From an uncultured Clostridia bacterium (GTDB lineage: Bacteria > Bacillota > Clostridia > Christensenellales > Borkfalkiaceae), in the NCBI GenBank assembly GCA_947595585.1, contig CANQET010000002.1, positions 1-64,000 of the forward strand: a stretch of DNA of 64,000 nucleotides, written 5' to 3'. Below the pieces are notes generated by a model that was given only the letters and a program-made list of their open reading frames with translations, did not search any database and had not been told where the DNA came from. A program made the translations under genes and the position numbers. Numbering within the stretch: the first letter of the stretch is position 1; each line of letters opens with the position of its first letter. Positions 25,842 to 36,095 of this stretch are shown in pieces.

Positions 25842-28342
25842 ACGGCAAGACCAAAAAAGAAGTGATCGCGCTCCTTTCGGGCGCGGCGGCGCTCTGCCTC
25901 GGCGGCGTGCTCGTTTGCGGGACGTCTGCCACGAAGGCTTCGGCGGCGGTCGCCTATGAGGCGTTCGTCAACGTCGGCGCGACGGAGACGGCATCCGCAA
26001 CGGATACCCTCCTCGGGCTCACCGAGAAGAATGCGGCGGCCACGGCGGCGGGGACCGTAACGGGGGGCAACACCCTCTTCGGGTCCTACAGCACGGGCGC
26101 AGAGTACAAGATGACCGTCTCGGCAGTGGGGACCTATCAGATCTCCGTGGCGCTCAAGGCGGAAGAGGGCAAGACGCTCACCGTCGCGGGAGAAAATGTC
26201 TCCCTCGCGGAGAAGAGCGGCAACTGCGTCATTACGCTCGAGAAACAGCTCGCGGGGACCGAAGTCTCCGTCGGCTACGACGGCGCCCTCTGCGGCGTAC
26301 TCGTCTCGGCGGCGGGCGCGAAGACGCTCATGACGGCCGATTACACGCCCGGGCAGGTCGTCTCCTACGGCGCTCTGCTCGCCGATCAGCTCGAGGACGC
26401 CACGGCGTATTATTCCGACGGCACGACGGCCGAGCTTCCCATCGCCTATGGGGATATCAATGCGGGCACGGGCGTCAACGTCAACTTCACGACGATCGAC
26501 GTCGAGGGCACGATCGACGCGGCGGGGGTAAGCATTCCCGTCACGCGGTACATCATCACCATGCCCGATGACCTCGTCTACTTCATCAACTGCGGTTCTT
26601 CCACCGAACCCGAACCCACCATCAAGCGGGATGACTTCAATACGGAAGCCGAATATCAGGCAGAACGGCAGAAGACCATCGATAGCTTTTATAGCTACAA
26701 CCAGACCGTATTTGATTACTACGGAAAGAGCCTTCTCAACTACGGAACGCCCAACCGCACGACGCAGCAAGGAGGGGATTGGGGATACTACACGCAGGCC
26801 AAGCACTTTGCTCCCGGCGACGCGACCTTCCCCTACAACTCCGCACTCTGGACGGGCGGCGGCAACGGCACCACGGATATGGGCTACATGCTCTCCGGGC
26901 TCGATGCCGCGGAAAGCTACCGCATTTGGTTCGGTACGCTCTCTCACTGGCACGGCCGTACTTCCAACATCACCTTCAACGGCGAAGTCGCGGATAATCA
27001 GCCCACGATCTCGATCGGCTCGAGCAAGGGCTTCACGATCTTCAAGAATGTCAAGCCCGATGCGAACGGCAAGCTGAACATCCACCTCACGCAGGTCGGT
27101 TCCCAAAACGAGCCCACGCTCTGCTTCATCGCCGTGCAGAAGATGTCGACCGAGCTTCCCGCCGCGCCCGCAGCGCCGCAGGGGCCCACGATCGTCGGCA
27201 TGGAAGATACGTCCATCAAGCTCACGAGCGTTGCCGAAGGGGCCAAGATCCAGCTGTACAACGCCGAGAAGCCCAACCAGCTCATCTATGAAGAGATGGT
27301 CGACGGCTCCAAGATCGGCGCCGACGGCAGCTATGAGCTCACTTGGGGCGAAGTGCTCGACCTCACGCAGTTCCGTATCGTTCAGCTCAATGCGGGCGGC
27401 GTGAGCAGTGCGCTCCTCGTCTCCATCACGGATATCAAGGACTTCAAGGCCTACTACGGCTTCGAAGGCTACACGACGGGCAATGCCACCGTGTGCGTCG
27501 AAGCGGTCGCCGATAGCGGCATCGCGAGCTGGTCGTATCGCCTCGGCGAATACGGCGCCGTGACGACCGTGGAGCTCAACCGCCCCTATAAGCTCGAAGG
27601 CAGCTTCGAGGCGGCAGAGAACGGCACCTATTATATCGTCATCACCTCGGGCCTCGGCGTCACCTATTCGGAGACCTTCACGGTCGACCGCATCGATGCC
27701 TCGGCTCCCGCGATCACGCTCACGCCCTCCAAGGACGGTTGGCAGAAGGGCGCCTACAACGTGACCCTTGCGGTGAGCTCCGTGGCCCCCGTCACCGAGT
27801 ATAAGCTCCTGCGCGACGGCAAGGTCGAAGCCTCGGCCACAGAGGCTCCCGCGAGCATCTGCTTCAAGGAGACGGGCGAGTATACCGTCTTCGTGAAGAC
27901 GGCTTCGGGGCAGTCTTCGGTGCAGAGCCTCCGTGTGAGCGAGAGGCCCGTCACGGTGGTCGTCAACAAGAAATATGAGCGCCGCCAGCTCAGCTACGTC
28001 TTCGGCGACAGCACGGATTACACCGTGCGCACGGTCACCGCGTATCAGCTTCAGGATGGCGCCATCGTCAAGATGACGATCTCCGACGGCAACGCGATGG
28101 ACGTCTACGACCAGGGCACCTACATCGTGACGGCGACCGCCAAAGACGGCTCCGTCGAGATGTTTGCGCTCAGCGTCGCCAAGGCGGACTTCAGCGCCGA
28201 GAACACGGGCGTCGTCTCCTTCGGCGGAAACGGCGGCGGCACGGCGCTCGGCGTAGGGCTCGGCGTGGGGATCGGCGGCGTCGCACTTGCGGCGGTGGCC
28301 GTCGTGCTCACCCTCGTCCTGACCAAGAAGAAGAGATCGTAA
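25838..28342 (+). CDS. cell-surface protein with malectin-like/Ig-like modules and C-terminal TM anchor
   Basis: ATGA overlap with upstream gene; signal peptide MNGKTKKEVIALLSGAAALCLGG; C-term GGGTALGVGLGVGIGGVALAAVAVVLTLVLTKKKRS. Confidence 0.85.
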   Translation: MNGKTKKEVIALLSGAAALCLGGVLVCGTSATKASAAVAYEAFVNVGATETASATDTLLGLTEKNAAATAAGTVTGGNTLFGSYSTGAEYKMTVSAVGTYQISVALKAEEGKTLTVAGENVSLAEKSGNCVITLEKQLAGTEVSVGYDGALCGVLVSAAGAKTLMTADYTPGQVVSYGALLADQLEDATAYYSDGTTAELPIAYGDINAGTGVNVNFTTIDVEGTIDAAGVSIPVTRYIITMPDDLVYFINCGSSTEPEPTIKRDDFNTEAEYQAERQKTIDSFYSYNQTVFDYYGKSLLNYGTPNRTTQQGGDWGYYTQAKHFAPGDATFPYNSALWTGGGNGTTDMGYMLSGLDAAESYRIWFGTLSHWHGRTSNITFNGEVADNQPTISIGSSKGFTIFKNVKPDANGKLNIHLTQVGSQNEPTLCFIAVQKMSTELPAAPAAPQGPTIVGMEDTSIKLTSVAEGAKIQLYNAEKPNQLIYEEMVDGSKIGADGSYELTWGEVLDLTQFRIVQLNAGGVSSALLVSITDIKDFKAYYGFEGYTTGNATVCVEAVADSGIASWSYRLGEYGAVTTVELNRPYKLEGSFEAAENGTYYIVITSGLGVTYSETFTVDRIDASAPAITLTPSKDGWQKGAYNVTLAVSSVAPVTEYKLLRDGKVEASATEAPASICFKETGEYTVFVKTASGQSSVQSLRVSERPVTVVVNKKYERRQLSYVFGDSTDYTVRTVTAYQLQDGAIVKMTISDGNAMDVYDQGTYIVTATAKDGSVEMFALSVAKADFSAENTGVVSFGGNGGGTALGVGLGVGIGGVALAAVAVVLTLVLTKKKRS

Positions 28343-28359
28343 ACCGATCTTCGGACCCG

Positions 28360-28388
28360 CACGGTACGGACTTCGCGTCCGTACCGTG
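28360..28388. repeat. perfect 12-bp inverted repeat, no U tract
   Basis: CACGGTACGGAC ttcgc GTCCGTACCGTG. Confidence 0.8.
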
Positions 28389-28408
28389 ATGCGGGGAAAG
28401 GAGGGGGA

Positions 28409-29290
28409 ATGTTACATCTCGATCTCAAGGGCGGCGTGCTCGCGGAAGAAGATCTTTCGGTCCGCATCCAAAGGGTGGGGCAAGAGCACTGCGACCCCAA
28501 GAAAAAACATGAAATGCGCAAATGGGATATGTATTCCTCGCTGCACTTCGTGCTCTACGGCAGCGGCGTCCTTCTCGAAAACGGCAAGAAGACGACGCTC
28601 GCGAAGGGCGATGTGTTCCTGCTCTACGCGGGGAGCGAATACGAATATTATCCCAACCCGCATGACCCGTGGTCGTATATCTGGGTCGATCTTCGCTGCA
28701 GCGACGTCGATACCCTCTTCTCGGAGTGCGGGTTCACGCGGGAGCGGCCCTATATTCACGTGGGCGACCCCAACGTGTTCATGGATACCCTCAAGGCGCT
28801 CTATGAATCGTATGATGCAAGCGATGTGCAACAGCTCAAATGCTCGGCATATTTCCTGCTTCTTTTGGGCGAACTCATTGCCCGCTCGGGGCATAAGCGG
28901 CTCGAAAGAGGGGATCCCTCCGTCAAGCAGCGGCGCCTCCGCGATATCATCACCTACATGAACAACAATTACCGTCTGCAGCTGACGGTGCAGGAGATCG
29001 CGACGAACAACCATGTCTCCGTCGGAAGGATGATGACGATCTTTTCCGAACTCGTCGGGATGTCCCCGCTCGTCTATCTCAACCGGTTCCGCGTCTCGGC
29101 GGCATGCGAAATGCTCAAGAAGACGAACATCGCGATCGGGGAGATCGCCAATGCGGTCGGTGTGGAGGACAGATTGTACTTTTCACGTCTCTTCAAAAAA
29201 TACAAGGGCGTGAGCCCGCGGCAATACCGCGCGAGCACGACAGAGGAAGATCCGTATGCGTGGCTGAAAGAGCACAACGTGGACTTCTGA
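28409..29290 (+). CDS. AraC family transcriptional regulator
   Basis: N-terminal cupin-like domain; LTVQEIATNNHVSVGRMMTIFSELVGMSPLVYLNRFRVSAACEMLKKTNIAIGEIANAVGVEDRLYFSRLFKKYKGVSPRQYR. Confidence 0.95.
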   Translation: MLHLDLKGGVLAEEDLSVRIQRVGQEHCDPKKKHEMRKWDMYSSLHFVLYGSGVLLENGKKTTLAKGDVFLLYAGSEYEYYPNPHDPWSYIWVDLRCSDVDTLFSECGFTRERPYIHVGDPNVFMDTLKALYESYDASDVQQLKCSAYFLLLLGELIARSGHKRLERGDPSVKQRRLRDIITYMNNNYRLQLTVQEIATNNHVSVGRMMTIFSELVGMSPLVYLNRFRVSAACEMLKKTNIAIGEIANAVGVEDRLYFSRLFKKYKGVSPRQYRASTTEEDPYAWLKEHNVDF

Positions 29291-29320
29291 TCAAACCGAA
29301 ACCAAATAGGAGGAATATTT

Positions 29321-31141
29321 ATGAAAAAATTGGCAGGAGTGGCGGTAAGCTCGCTGCTCGTCGCGTCGATGGTCCTCGGATCGGGCGTCATCGGCTACGG
29401 GAAAACGCCAATGGGGCAGACCGATGCATTGGGGGAGACGGATACGGCGATCCCTGCGGCGACGATGCCCGCAGCGGCGCCCGAAGCGCAGTCCGAAGCG
29501 CAGCCTGCGGCAGAGGATCCCAATGCCTACACGGGGTATCTCTTCGTTCACTTCATCGATACGGAGGAAAATCCCGATAAGGAACAGATCTACTACTCCG
29601 TCTCCAAAAACGGCACCGATTGGACGACGCTGAACGACGGCAAGCCCGTCCTGCGGAGCGAAGTCGGGGAAGAGGGCGTCCGCGATCCGCACATCATCCG
29701 CACACCGGACAACAAGTTTGCGATCGTCGCGACCGACCTCTCCATCGCAAACCGTAAGGGCGCTTGGGGCGCCGCGCAGACAGGCGGCAGCCGCAATATC
29801 ATCGTCTGGAAGGGCGATACGCTCACGAGCATGGGCGAGGGCAAGGCGTATGCCGTCGGCACCGAGGATTCGCTCGACGTCTGGGCGCCCGAATCCATTT
29901 GGGATGTCGATAAAGAGCAATACATGGTGACGTGGGCCTCCATCGTCGGCGACCGCGAAACCCAAACGTGCTACGATTGGCACTACCGCATCTACCGCAG
30001 CTACACCACCGATTTCGAGAGCTTCTCGGAGCCCGAAGTCTACATGGAGCGGGAAGGCAATATCATCGATACGACCTTCTATTATAACGAAGCGAACAAG
30101 ATGTATTACCGCTTCACGAAGGATGAGCACAACAAGTGGGTCTTCATGGAACAGGGTGCACACCTCGACGGCGACTTCGAGATGGTCGCGACGTATTCCA
30201 TCGACGGCAAACATTATTCCATGACGACGGGCGTCGAAGGCCCCACCGTCTACAAGAGCAACACCGAAGAGAAGTGGTTCCTGCTCCTCGACAACTGGAC
30301 GTATAAGCCCTACGAGACCGAGGATATCACGAAGGGCGTCTTCACGACGGCGGGCGAGTTCACCTTCAACGGCCCCCGTTTCCGTCACGGCTCGGTGATC
30401 CCGATCACGACGGCCGAGTACGATGCCCTTTTGGAGGCCTATCCCAACCCCGCTCCCGCCGAACCCGACAAGACGGAAGGGGAGCTCATCTACGATCTCG
30501 ACTTCGACGGCGGGAACTTGACGGCTACGGTCGGTGCACAGTATGTTGCGACCGCAAGCGCAGACTTCACTTTTGTCGACGGTCAGAAGACGGGCAAGAA
30601 AGCGGCGGAATTCAAGGACAATAAGTTCATCACGCTTCCCGGCGCGTTGCTTGCAGGAAAAGACAATCTGACGCTTTCCTTCGATATAAAAATCATGGGC
30701 AGCGGAACTTCTTGGCTCTTCTTTGCGGCGCAGAATGCAAATCAAATGAACGATCCTCGCACTTACTTCGGTACGCTCTATAAAGAGGGCGAGGGCGTAT
30801 ACTCTGCGGAACGTTATCTGAACCAAGGTTGGAGCGACCAGCTCGATGCTTGGGACAATACGAGAGCGGGCGCAGATTGGGCGAACGTGACGATCGTATA
30901 CTACAAGAATTCTACCAAGATGTTCATCAACGGGAAGGCTGCGACCGGCAAACCGATGGTAGCGAACTCGTTCAGCATCGCGGAGATCCTCGGTGCCGAT
31001 CCGACGATTTATCTCGGCAAGGCAACTTGGGGGGCGAACGGCGAATATTCCAATATGTTGCTCGATAGATTCCGCGTATACGACTATGCGATGCCCGATG
31101 CACAGGTCGCCGAGCTCTATGCGGCAGACACGGCGAATTGA
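29321..31141 (+). CDS. secreted GH43-like glycosidase with C-terminal LamG/concanavalin-like domain
   Basis: GVRDPHIIRTPDNKFAIVATD, WAPESIWDVDKEQYMVTWAS; C-terminal LTLSFDIKIMGSGTSWLFFAAQ...LDRFRVYDYAMPDAQVAELY. Confidence 0.85.
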   Translation: MKKLAGVAVSSLLVASMVLGSGVIGYGKTPMGQTDALGETDTAIPAATMPAAAPEAQSEAQPAAEDPNAYTGYLFVHFIDTEENPDKEQIYYSVSKNGTDWTTLNDGKPVLRSEVGEEGVRDPHIIRTPDNKFAIVATDLSIANRKGAWGAAQTGGSRNIIVWKGDTLTSMGEGKAYAVGTEDSLDVWAPESIWDVDKEQYMVTWASIVGDRETQTCYDWHYRIYRSYTTDFESFSEPEVYMEREGNIIDTTFYYNEANKMYYRFTKDEHNKWVFMEQGAHLDGDFEMVATYSIDGKHYSMTTGVEGPTVYKSNTEEKWFLLLDNWTYKPYETEDITKGVFTTAGEFTFNGPRFRHGSVIPITTAEYDALLEAYPNPAPAEPDKTEGELIYDLDFDGGNLTATVGAQYVATASADFTFVDGQKTGKKAAEFKDNKFITLPGALLAGKDNLTLSFDIKIMGSGTSWLFFAAQNANQMNDPRTYFGTLYKEGEGVYSAERYLNQGWSDQLDAWDNTRAGADWANVTIVYYKNSTKMFINGKAATGKPMVANSFSIAEILGADPTIYLGKATWGANGEYSNMLLDRFRVYDYAMPDAQVAELYAADTAN

Positions 31142-31158
31142 CCAAAGGAGGAACAGAG

Positions 31159-34100
31159 ATGAAACATATCAAGAAAATTTTGGCGGTCGTCTCGATCGCG
31201 GCTGCTACGGCAATGACCTTTGCCGCTTGCGGTCCCAACGCAAACGCCAATGTTCCGCCCGAACACACGCATGAGTTCGCACAGGAATGGACGTATGATG
31301 CCACCAACCATTGGCATGCGGCGACCTGCGAGCACGATTGGGTCCGCGGCGATGAAGCAAAGCACGTCTTCACCGAGACGACGGAAGGCACGGCGACTTG
31401 CACCGAAGGCGCGACCGTCACCCGTACCTGCGCCTGCGGCTACAGCTACACCTATACCTCCGATCCGCTCGGCCATAAGTGGGTAGAGCAAGAGGGCAAG
31501 GCGGCCGATTGCAAGGGCCCCGGCTACACCGCACACTACAAGTGCTCCGAATGCGGCGCTCTCCTCAACTATCAGGAGATCCGTCAGACCGAGCACAACT
31601 ATCACTATGAGATCGTCACGGAAGACGAAGAGGGGAACCCCGTCGCAAAGCACCAAGAAGTCTGCGGCTTCTGCGGTGAAGTGCGCCCCGGCTCGCTTCA
31701 GGATCACCGCTTCGGCGCTTATCTCCACGATGCCACCAACCATTGGCAGGCATGCGTCTGCGGAGAGGAGACCGAAAAGGCGGCCCACACCTTCGAGCAG
31801 GAGAAATTCGCCTACAACGACGAACAGCATTGGTACATCTGCGATACCTGCGGCGAAGCCAATCCCACCAAGACGGATCACGAATTCGATCCCGTCACGG
31901 GGACTTGCGCTTGCGGCGCTCAGGCCGAGATCAAGAACTACTTCACCTACACGGAAAGCGGCAACAACCTCACCGTAACGGGTATGGTCGCCGAGCTCGA
32001 CGGTAAGACGGAGTTTGCGATCCCCGCAACGTTCGAGGGCAAGGCCGTCACCGCGATCGCACAGGGCGCCTTCGCCGGTAACACGACGATCACCCGCCTC
32101 GTGCTCCCCGCCTCGATCAAGACGATCGGCGACTTCGCCTTCCAGGGCTGCACCGCGCTCAAGGCGATCGAACTCCCCGGCGTCACCACGCTCGGCACCT
32201 TCGATTACCAGGTCTTCAACGGCTGCACCGCGCTTCAGGCGATCACCCTTCCCGCGGGCATCACCTCGATCGGGCAGAACATGTTCAAGAACTGCAAGGC
32301 TCTCGCCACCGTGACCCTTCAGGGCGACGTGACCTTCATCGATACGCAGGCCTTCTACGGCTGCGAAAAGCTCGAGGGCATCACGCTCGGAGCTGCGCTT
32401 TCCTACATCGGCCAGAAGGCCTTTGCGGAGAGCGGCCTCAAGACGTTTGAAGTCACCATGGCTGCGGGCGGCCGTATCGCACAGGGCGCCTTTGAGAACT
32501 GCGAAGCGCTCACCGAGCTCTCCATCACGGGCGGCATCAACTACTTCGCAAGCCCCTTCCTTGCGGGCTGCAGCAAGCTCGAAACGCTCACCCTGCCCTT
32601 CATCGGCAACTACGATGACGCCGCGAAGGCGACGGATACCCACTTCGGCTACATCTTCGGCAAAGCGAAAGGCGCCTACGCCATTCCCGCGACGCTCAAG
32701 ACCCTCAACATCAAGGGCGGTTCGGTGCAGCTCTGTGCGTTTGCGAACTGCGGAAACCTCACGATCAACGCGGATGCCGAAGTCGAAGTCCTCACCAAGA
32801 CCTTCACGGGCTACACGGGTACCTTCAATTGGGAAGGCACGCTGCCCGGGCCGACGATCACGGCAAACGTCGATAAGGCGGAAGTCTTCGTCGGCGACGA
32901 AGTCACGCTCACCTACAAGGCAGGTCCCGAGTATGCGGAACCCAACACGCCGACGGTCAGCGTCACCGTAAAGAAGGGCGATGCCGCGGCAGAAGCAAAC
33001 ACCGATTACACCGTCGAGGGCATGGTCTACACCTTCCTCAAGCAGGGCGAATATACCATCGTCGTCACCGCTTCCTACAACGGCATCGAGAAGAGCAAGG
33101 AAGTGAAAGTCACCGTAGACGTTCACGGCCCCAACCTCTCCGAGATCACCGCAAGCGGCGAGACCTATAATGGCGGCCTCTGCGAAGTCGACAAGGCGAT
33201 CACCCTTTCCTTCACCTACGACGGCGACACCGAGACCAAGATCTCCTACGCCGTGAAGAAGGGCGATGCTGCCGCAACGCAAGCGGATTACACGCTCGAC
33301 GAAGCGAACAAGACCATCACCTTCAAGACCTTCGGCGCCTACACCGTGGAAGTGACGGCCGTCCGCAACGGCAAGACCGAGACCAAGTCCATCGAGATCG
33401 TTGCGACGAGCGCGGATGCGACTCCCCTCGAAGGCGTTACGATCACCGCGAATACGGACGATCTCACCGAGGGCGGCGAGGCCTTCACCTTCACCGTTGC
33501 TGCGACGTATGCGGAGGGCGATTCCAACTTCGGCACCTACTACAGCGTCTACCTGAAGGAAGGCGGCAACACCTACAGCAACGCTGATAAGAGCTACTAT
33601 GTGATCGACGGCACAGCGAAGACCTTCAAGGCGCTCGTTGCGGGCGACTACAAGATCACCGCGACCGTGATCTCCAAGAACGGCGCTTCGGGTTCGGCAG
33701 ATCTTACGTTCACCGTCAAGCCCGTCGAGCTCAACCTCGAGCTTACCTCTAACCTCACGAACGGTTGGGTCCGTGCCAAAGTCGGGGAGACGTCCGTAAC
33801 CTATACGACGGGCGCGACCTATCTCGACGGCTATACGATGAGCTTCGAGAAGGATATCGAGGCCGCGAACATCGCCGCAGGCAATGCGGGCACGCTCAAC
33901 CTCTCCCTCAGCGAGGCGAACACGGTCAACTACAAGCTCGTCTTCACCCACAAGACGGTTGAAGGTAAGGTATTCACCCTGAAGATCCCCGTGAGCTTTG
34001 TCACCGATGTCGATAAGGCTCCCGTCCTCGGCGCCGATCCCTTCGGCGGCACGTATGGCGAACTGCTTACGGCGACCGGCCTTCAGCTCTATTGGGATGT

Positions 34101-34998
34101 GACCGACAAGGCGACGGAAGGCACACAGCTTGCGCTTGCCGATGTCTCGTTTGCCGTGGTCGATGGCAGCAACACGACGGGCGTGACGGTTTCCACACCG
34201 CACATTGCAGATAACAAAGATCTTCCTTGGTACGTCCTCGTCGAAGATTGGCAAGCGGGCAACGCCACCGGCCAAGTTGCCGTGAAGCTCACCGCGACGA
34301 AAGACGGCGCGACCGCCGCAGCGACCAAGCTCTTCACGGTAAAATCGCTTGCGAATCCCGATAGCGCAACCGGTATGAACGACTATGCTGCGAAAGTCAT
34401 GGGTGAAAAGAGCAAGGATATCGATTTCGACTGCATTATGTTGAGAGGCAACCGTGAGAACGCTGTTCTTTCGAAAGACGGCATCGTCGAGCATCGCTCG
34501 GGTGCGGATTGGCAGCCTTCCGATAACGCGCTCTGCGTCCGTCCCAACGGCATGAATAATTTCAAGCTCGAATTCGATTGGACGATTCTGAAGCGTACGA
34601 CCAACGACAACAAGACTTCCTTCACTGTGCACTATCGTGCAGGTAGCAGGTTTGAAGATTGGGTCGGATACAAGAATTCCTTCTACACGGAAGGCGAAAT
34701 CCTAAAAGCAGGCTGCTGGGAGGGCGATACGATCGAAGGCGTCAAGTGGGGCGAAAAGTGTCCTCCTGCAACGATCGGCCAACCGGTCCATGTGCGTCTG
34801 ACGCACACGCTCAGCAACAACATCGTGGAGTTCAACTGGGAGTGGTCGACGGACGGCACGACCTACACGCCTTGGCTGTCTTGGAAGAACAATGCCTCCT
34901 CGTCGGGTATCGGTTCGCCCGTGTATGCACTTCAGTTTGCGCATGAGTGCGGTGCGTTCAGTTGGACGAACTTCAAGCTCACCAACCTCGACGCATAA
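31159..34998 (+). CDS. surface lipoprotein: Cys/His repeat N-terminus, BspA-type leucine-rich repeats, Ig-like domains, C-terminal lectin-like domain
   Basis: Lipobox AMTFAAC; DATNHWHAATC.../DATNHWQACVC repeats; LRR_5-like ITRLVLPASIKTIGDFAFQGCTALKAIELPGV. Confidence 0.85.
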   Translation: MKHIKKILAVVSIAAATAMTFAACGPNANANVPPEHTHEFAQEWTYDATNHWHAATCEHDWVRGDEAKHVFTETTEGTATCTEGATVTRTCACGYSYTYTSDPLGHKWVEQEGKAADCKGPGYTAHYKCSECGALLNYQEIRQTEHNYHYEIVTEDEEGNPVAKHQEVCGFCGEVRPGSLQDHRFGAYLHDATNHWQACVCGEETEKAAHTFEQEKFAYNDEQHWYICDTCGEANPTKTDHEFDPVTGTCACGAQAEIKNYFTYTESGNNLTVTGMVAELDGKTEFAIPATFEGKAVTAIAQGAFAGNTTITRLVLPASIKTIGDFAFQGCTALKAIELPGVTTLGTFDYQVFNGCTALQAITLPAGITSIGQNMFKNCKALATVTLQGDVTFIDTQAFYGCEKLEGITLGAALSYIGQKAFAESGLKTFEVTMAAGGRIAQGAFENCEALTELSITGGINYFASPFLAGCSKLETLTLPFIGNYDDAAKATDTHFGYIFGKAKGAYAIPATLKTLNIKGGSVQLCAFANCGNLTINADAEVEVLTKTFTGYTGTFNWEGTLPGPTITANVDKAEVFVGDEVTLTYKAGPEYAEPNTPTVSVTVKKGDAAAEANTDYTVEGMVYTFLKQGEYTIVVTASYNGIEKSKEVKVTVDVHGPNLSEITASGETYNGGLCEVDKAITLSFTYDGDTETKISYAVKKGDAAATQADYTLDEANKTITFKTFGAYTVEVTAVRNGKTETKSIEIVATSADATPLEGVTITANTDDLTEGGEAFTFTVAATYAEGDSNFGTYYSVYLKEGGNTYSNADKSYYVIDGTAKTFKALVAGDYKITATVISKNGASGSADLTFTVKPVELNLELTSNLTNGWVRAKVGETSVTYTTGATYLDGYTMSFEKDIEAANIAAGNAGTLNLSLSEANTVNYKLVFTHKTVEGKVFTLKIPVSFVTDVDKAPVLGADPFGGTYGELLTATGLQLYWDVTDKATEGTQLALADVSFAVVDGSNTTGVTVSTPHIADNKDLPWYVLVEDWQAGNATGQVAVKLTATKDGATAAATKLFTVKSLANPDSATGMNDYAAKVMGEKSKDIDFDCIMLRGNRENAVLSKDGIVEHRSGADWQPSDNALCVRPNGMNNFKLEFDWTILKRTTNDNKTSFTVHYRAGSRFEDWVGYKNSFYTEGEILKAGCWEGDTIEGVKWGEKCPPATIGQPVHVRLTHTLSNNIVEFNWEWSTDGTTYTPWLSWKNNASSSGIGSPVYALQFAHECGAFSWTNFKLTNLDA

Positions 34999-35017
34999 TG
35001 CGCACGAAAAACAACAA

Positions 35018-35051
35018 AAACACAAGCAGGGCGAAAGTCCTGCTTGTGTTT
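35018..35051. terminator. bidirectional-type terminator hairpin
   Basis: aaacacaagcagg-gcgaaagt-cctgcttgtgttt. Confidence 0.75.
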
Positions 35052-35113
35052 GGTTTGCTCCCCCGAAGCGACAAAAATCGCACATGGGGGCGAAAAACAG
35101 AACAGGTAGCATC

Positions 35114-36094
35114 ATGAAAATTCTTACGCTCGGCGAAGTTTTGCTTCGCCTCACCCCGCCCGCGGGCACCCGACTTGCGGATGCGGAGAGCCTCTCCGTC
35201 CGCTTCGGCGGAAGTGAATCCAATGTTGCCGCGGCGCTTTCGGGCTTCGGCGATCGGGCGGTGCATCTCACCGCGCTTCCCCAAGGCGAGATCGGCCAAG
35301 CGGCCGAAAACAGTTTGCGCCGCTACGGCGTGGATACCCGCTTCATCCTGAAAAGAGAGGGGAGGATGGGGGCATATTTCTATGAACCCGGGGCGTCGCT
35401 TCGGGCGGGAAGGGTCATCTACGACCGTGCCCGTTCGGTCTTTGCCGAGACGCCCGCCTCCGCCTATGCGCTTTCCGAGGCGCTCGAAGATGTAGCACAC
35501 GTCCATGTTTCGGGCATCACGCCCGCCCTCGGTCCCCATGCGGCCGAGCTCACGCAGCGCGTTCTCATGGCCGCAAAGGCGCAGGGGTGTACCACCTCCT
35601 TCGACCTCAACTACCGTGCCGACCTCTGGACGCGTACGGCGGCGCGGGAGGCCTTCGAGGCCCTCTTCCCTTACGTCGACCTCTGCATCGCAAGTTCCGA
35701 CGGGCTCGATCTTCTCGGCATTCAAAACGGGGGGAGCGACCTTGCCGCCTGCAGGAATGGCGCGGAGGAGCTCAAGGCGCGCTACGGCTTCCGATGGGCG
35801 GCGCTCACCGTCCGCGAGAGCATTTCGGCTTCCGAAAACCGCCTCTCGGGGGTACTCCTCGGCGAAACATTTACAACATCCCCCGCCTTTTCGGTGGAGA
35901 TCCTCGACCGCGTGGGCGGCGGGGACGCCTTCGCCGCGGGGCTCATCCATGCGCTTTTGCACGGCTTCGGGGAGGCGATCTCCTTCGCGGCCGCCTGTAA
36001 CGCCCTAAAACACACCCTCTACGGCGACTGCATGTGCGTCCCCGAAGAGGAGGTTTTCGCCGTGCTGCGCGGCGATACGCGGCTGAGGAGATAG
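35114..36094 (+). CDS. kdgK: 2-keto-3-deoxygluconate kinase (PfkB family)
   Basis: MKILTLGEVLLRLTPPAGTRLADAESLSVRFGGSESNVAAALSGFG...DRVGGGDAFAAGLIHALL. Confidence 0.9.
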   Translation: MKILTLGEVLLRLTPPAGTRLADAESLSVRFGGSESNVAAALSGFGDRAVHLTALPQGEIGQAAENSLRRYGVDTRFILKREGRMGAYFYEPGASLRAGRVIYDRARSVFAETPASAYALSEALEDVAHVHVSGITPALGPHAAELTQRVLMAAKAQGCTTSFDLNYRADLWTRTAAREAFEALFPYVDLCIASSDGLDLLGIQNGGSDLAACRNGAEELKARYGFRWAALTVRESISASENRLSGVLLGETFTTSPAFSVEILDRVGGGDAFAAGLIHALLHGFGEAISFAAACNALKHTLYGDCMCVPEEEVFAVLRGDTRLRR

Positions 36095-36095
36095 T

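Noticed and set aside
31117-34632. 1171-aa minus-strand ORF
   Set aside because: Antisense shadow of the LRR lipoprotein gene, which has signal peptide, lipobox and LRR motifs.
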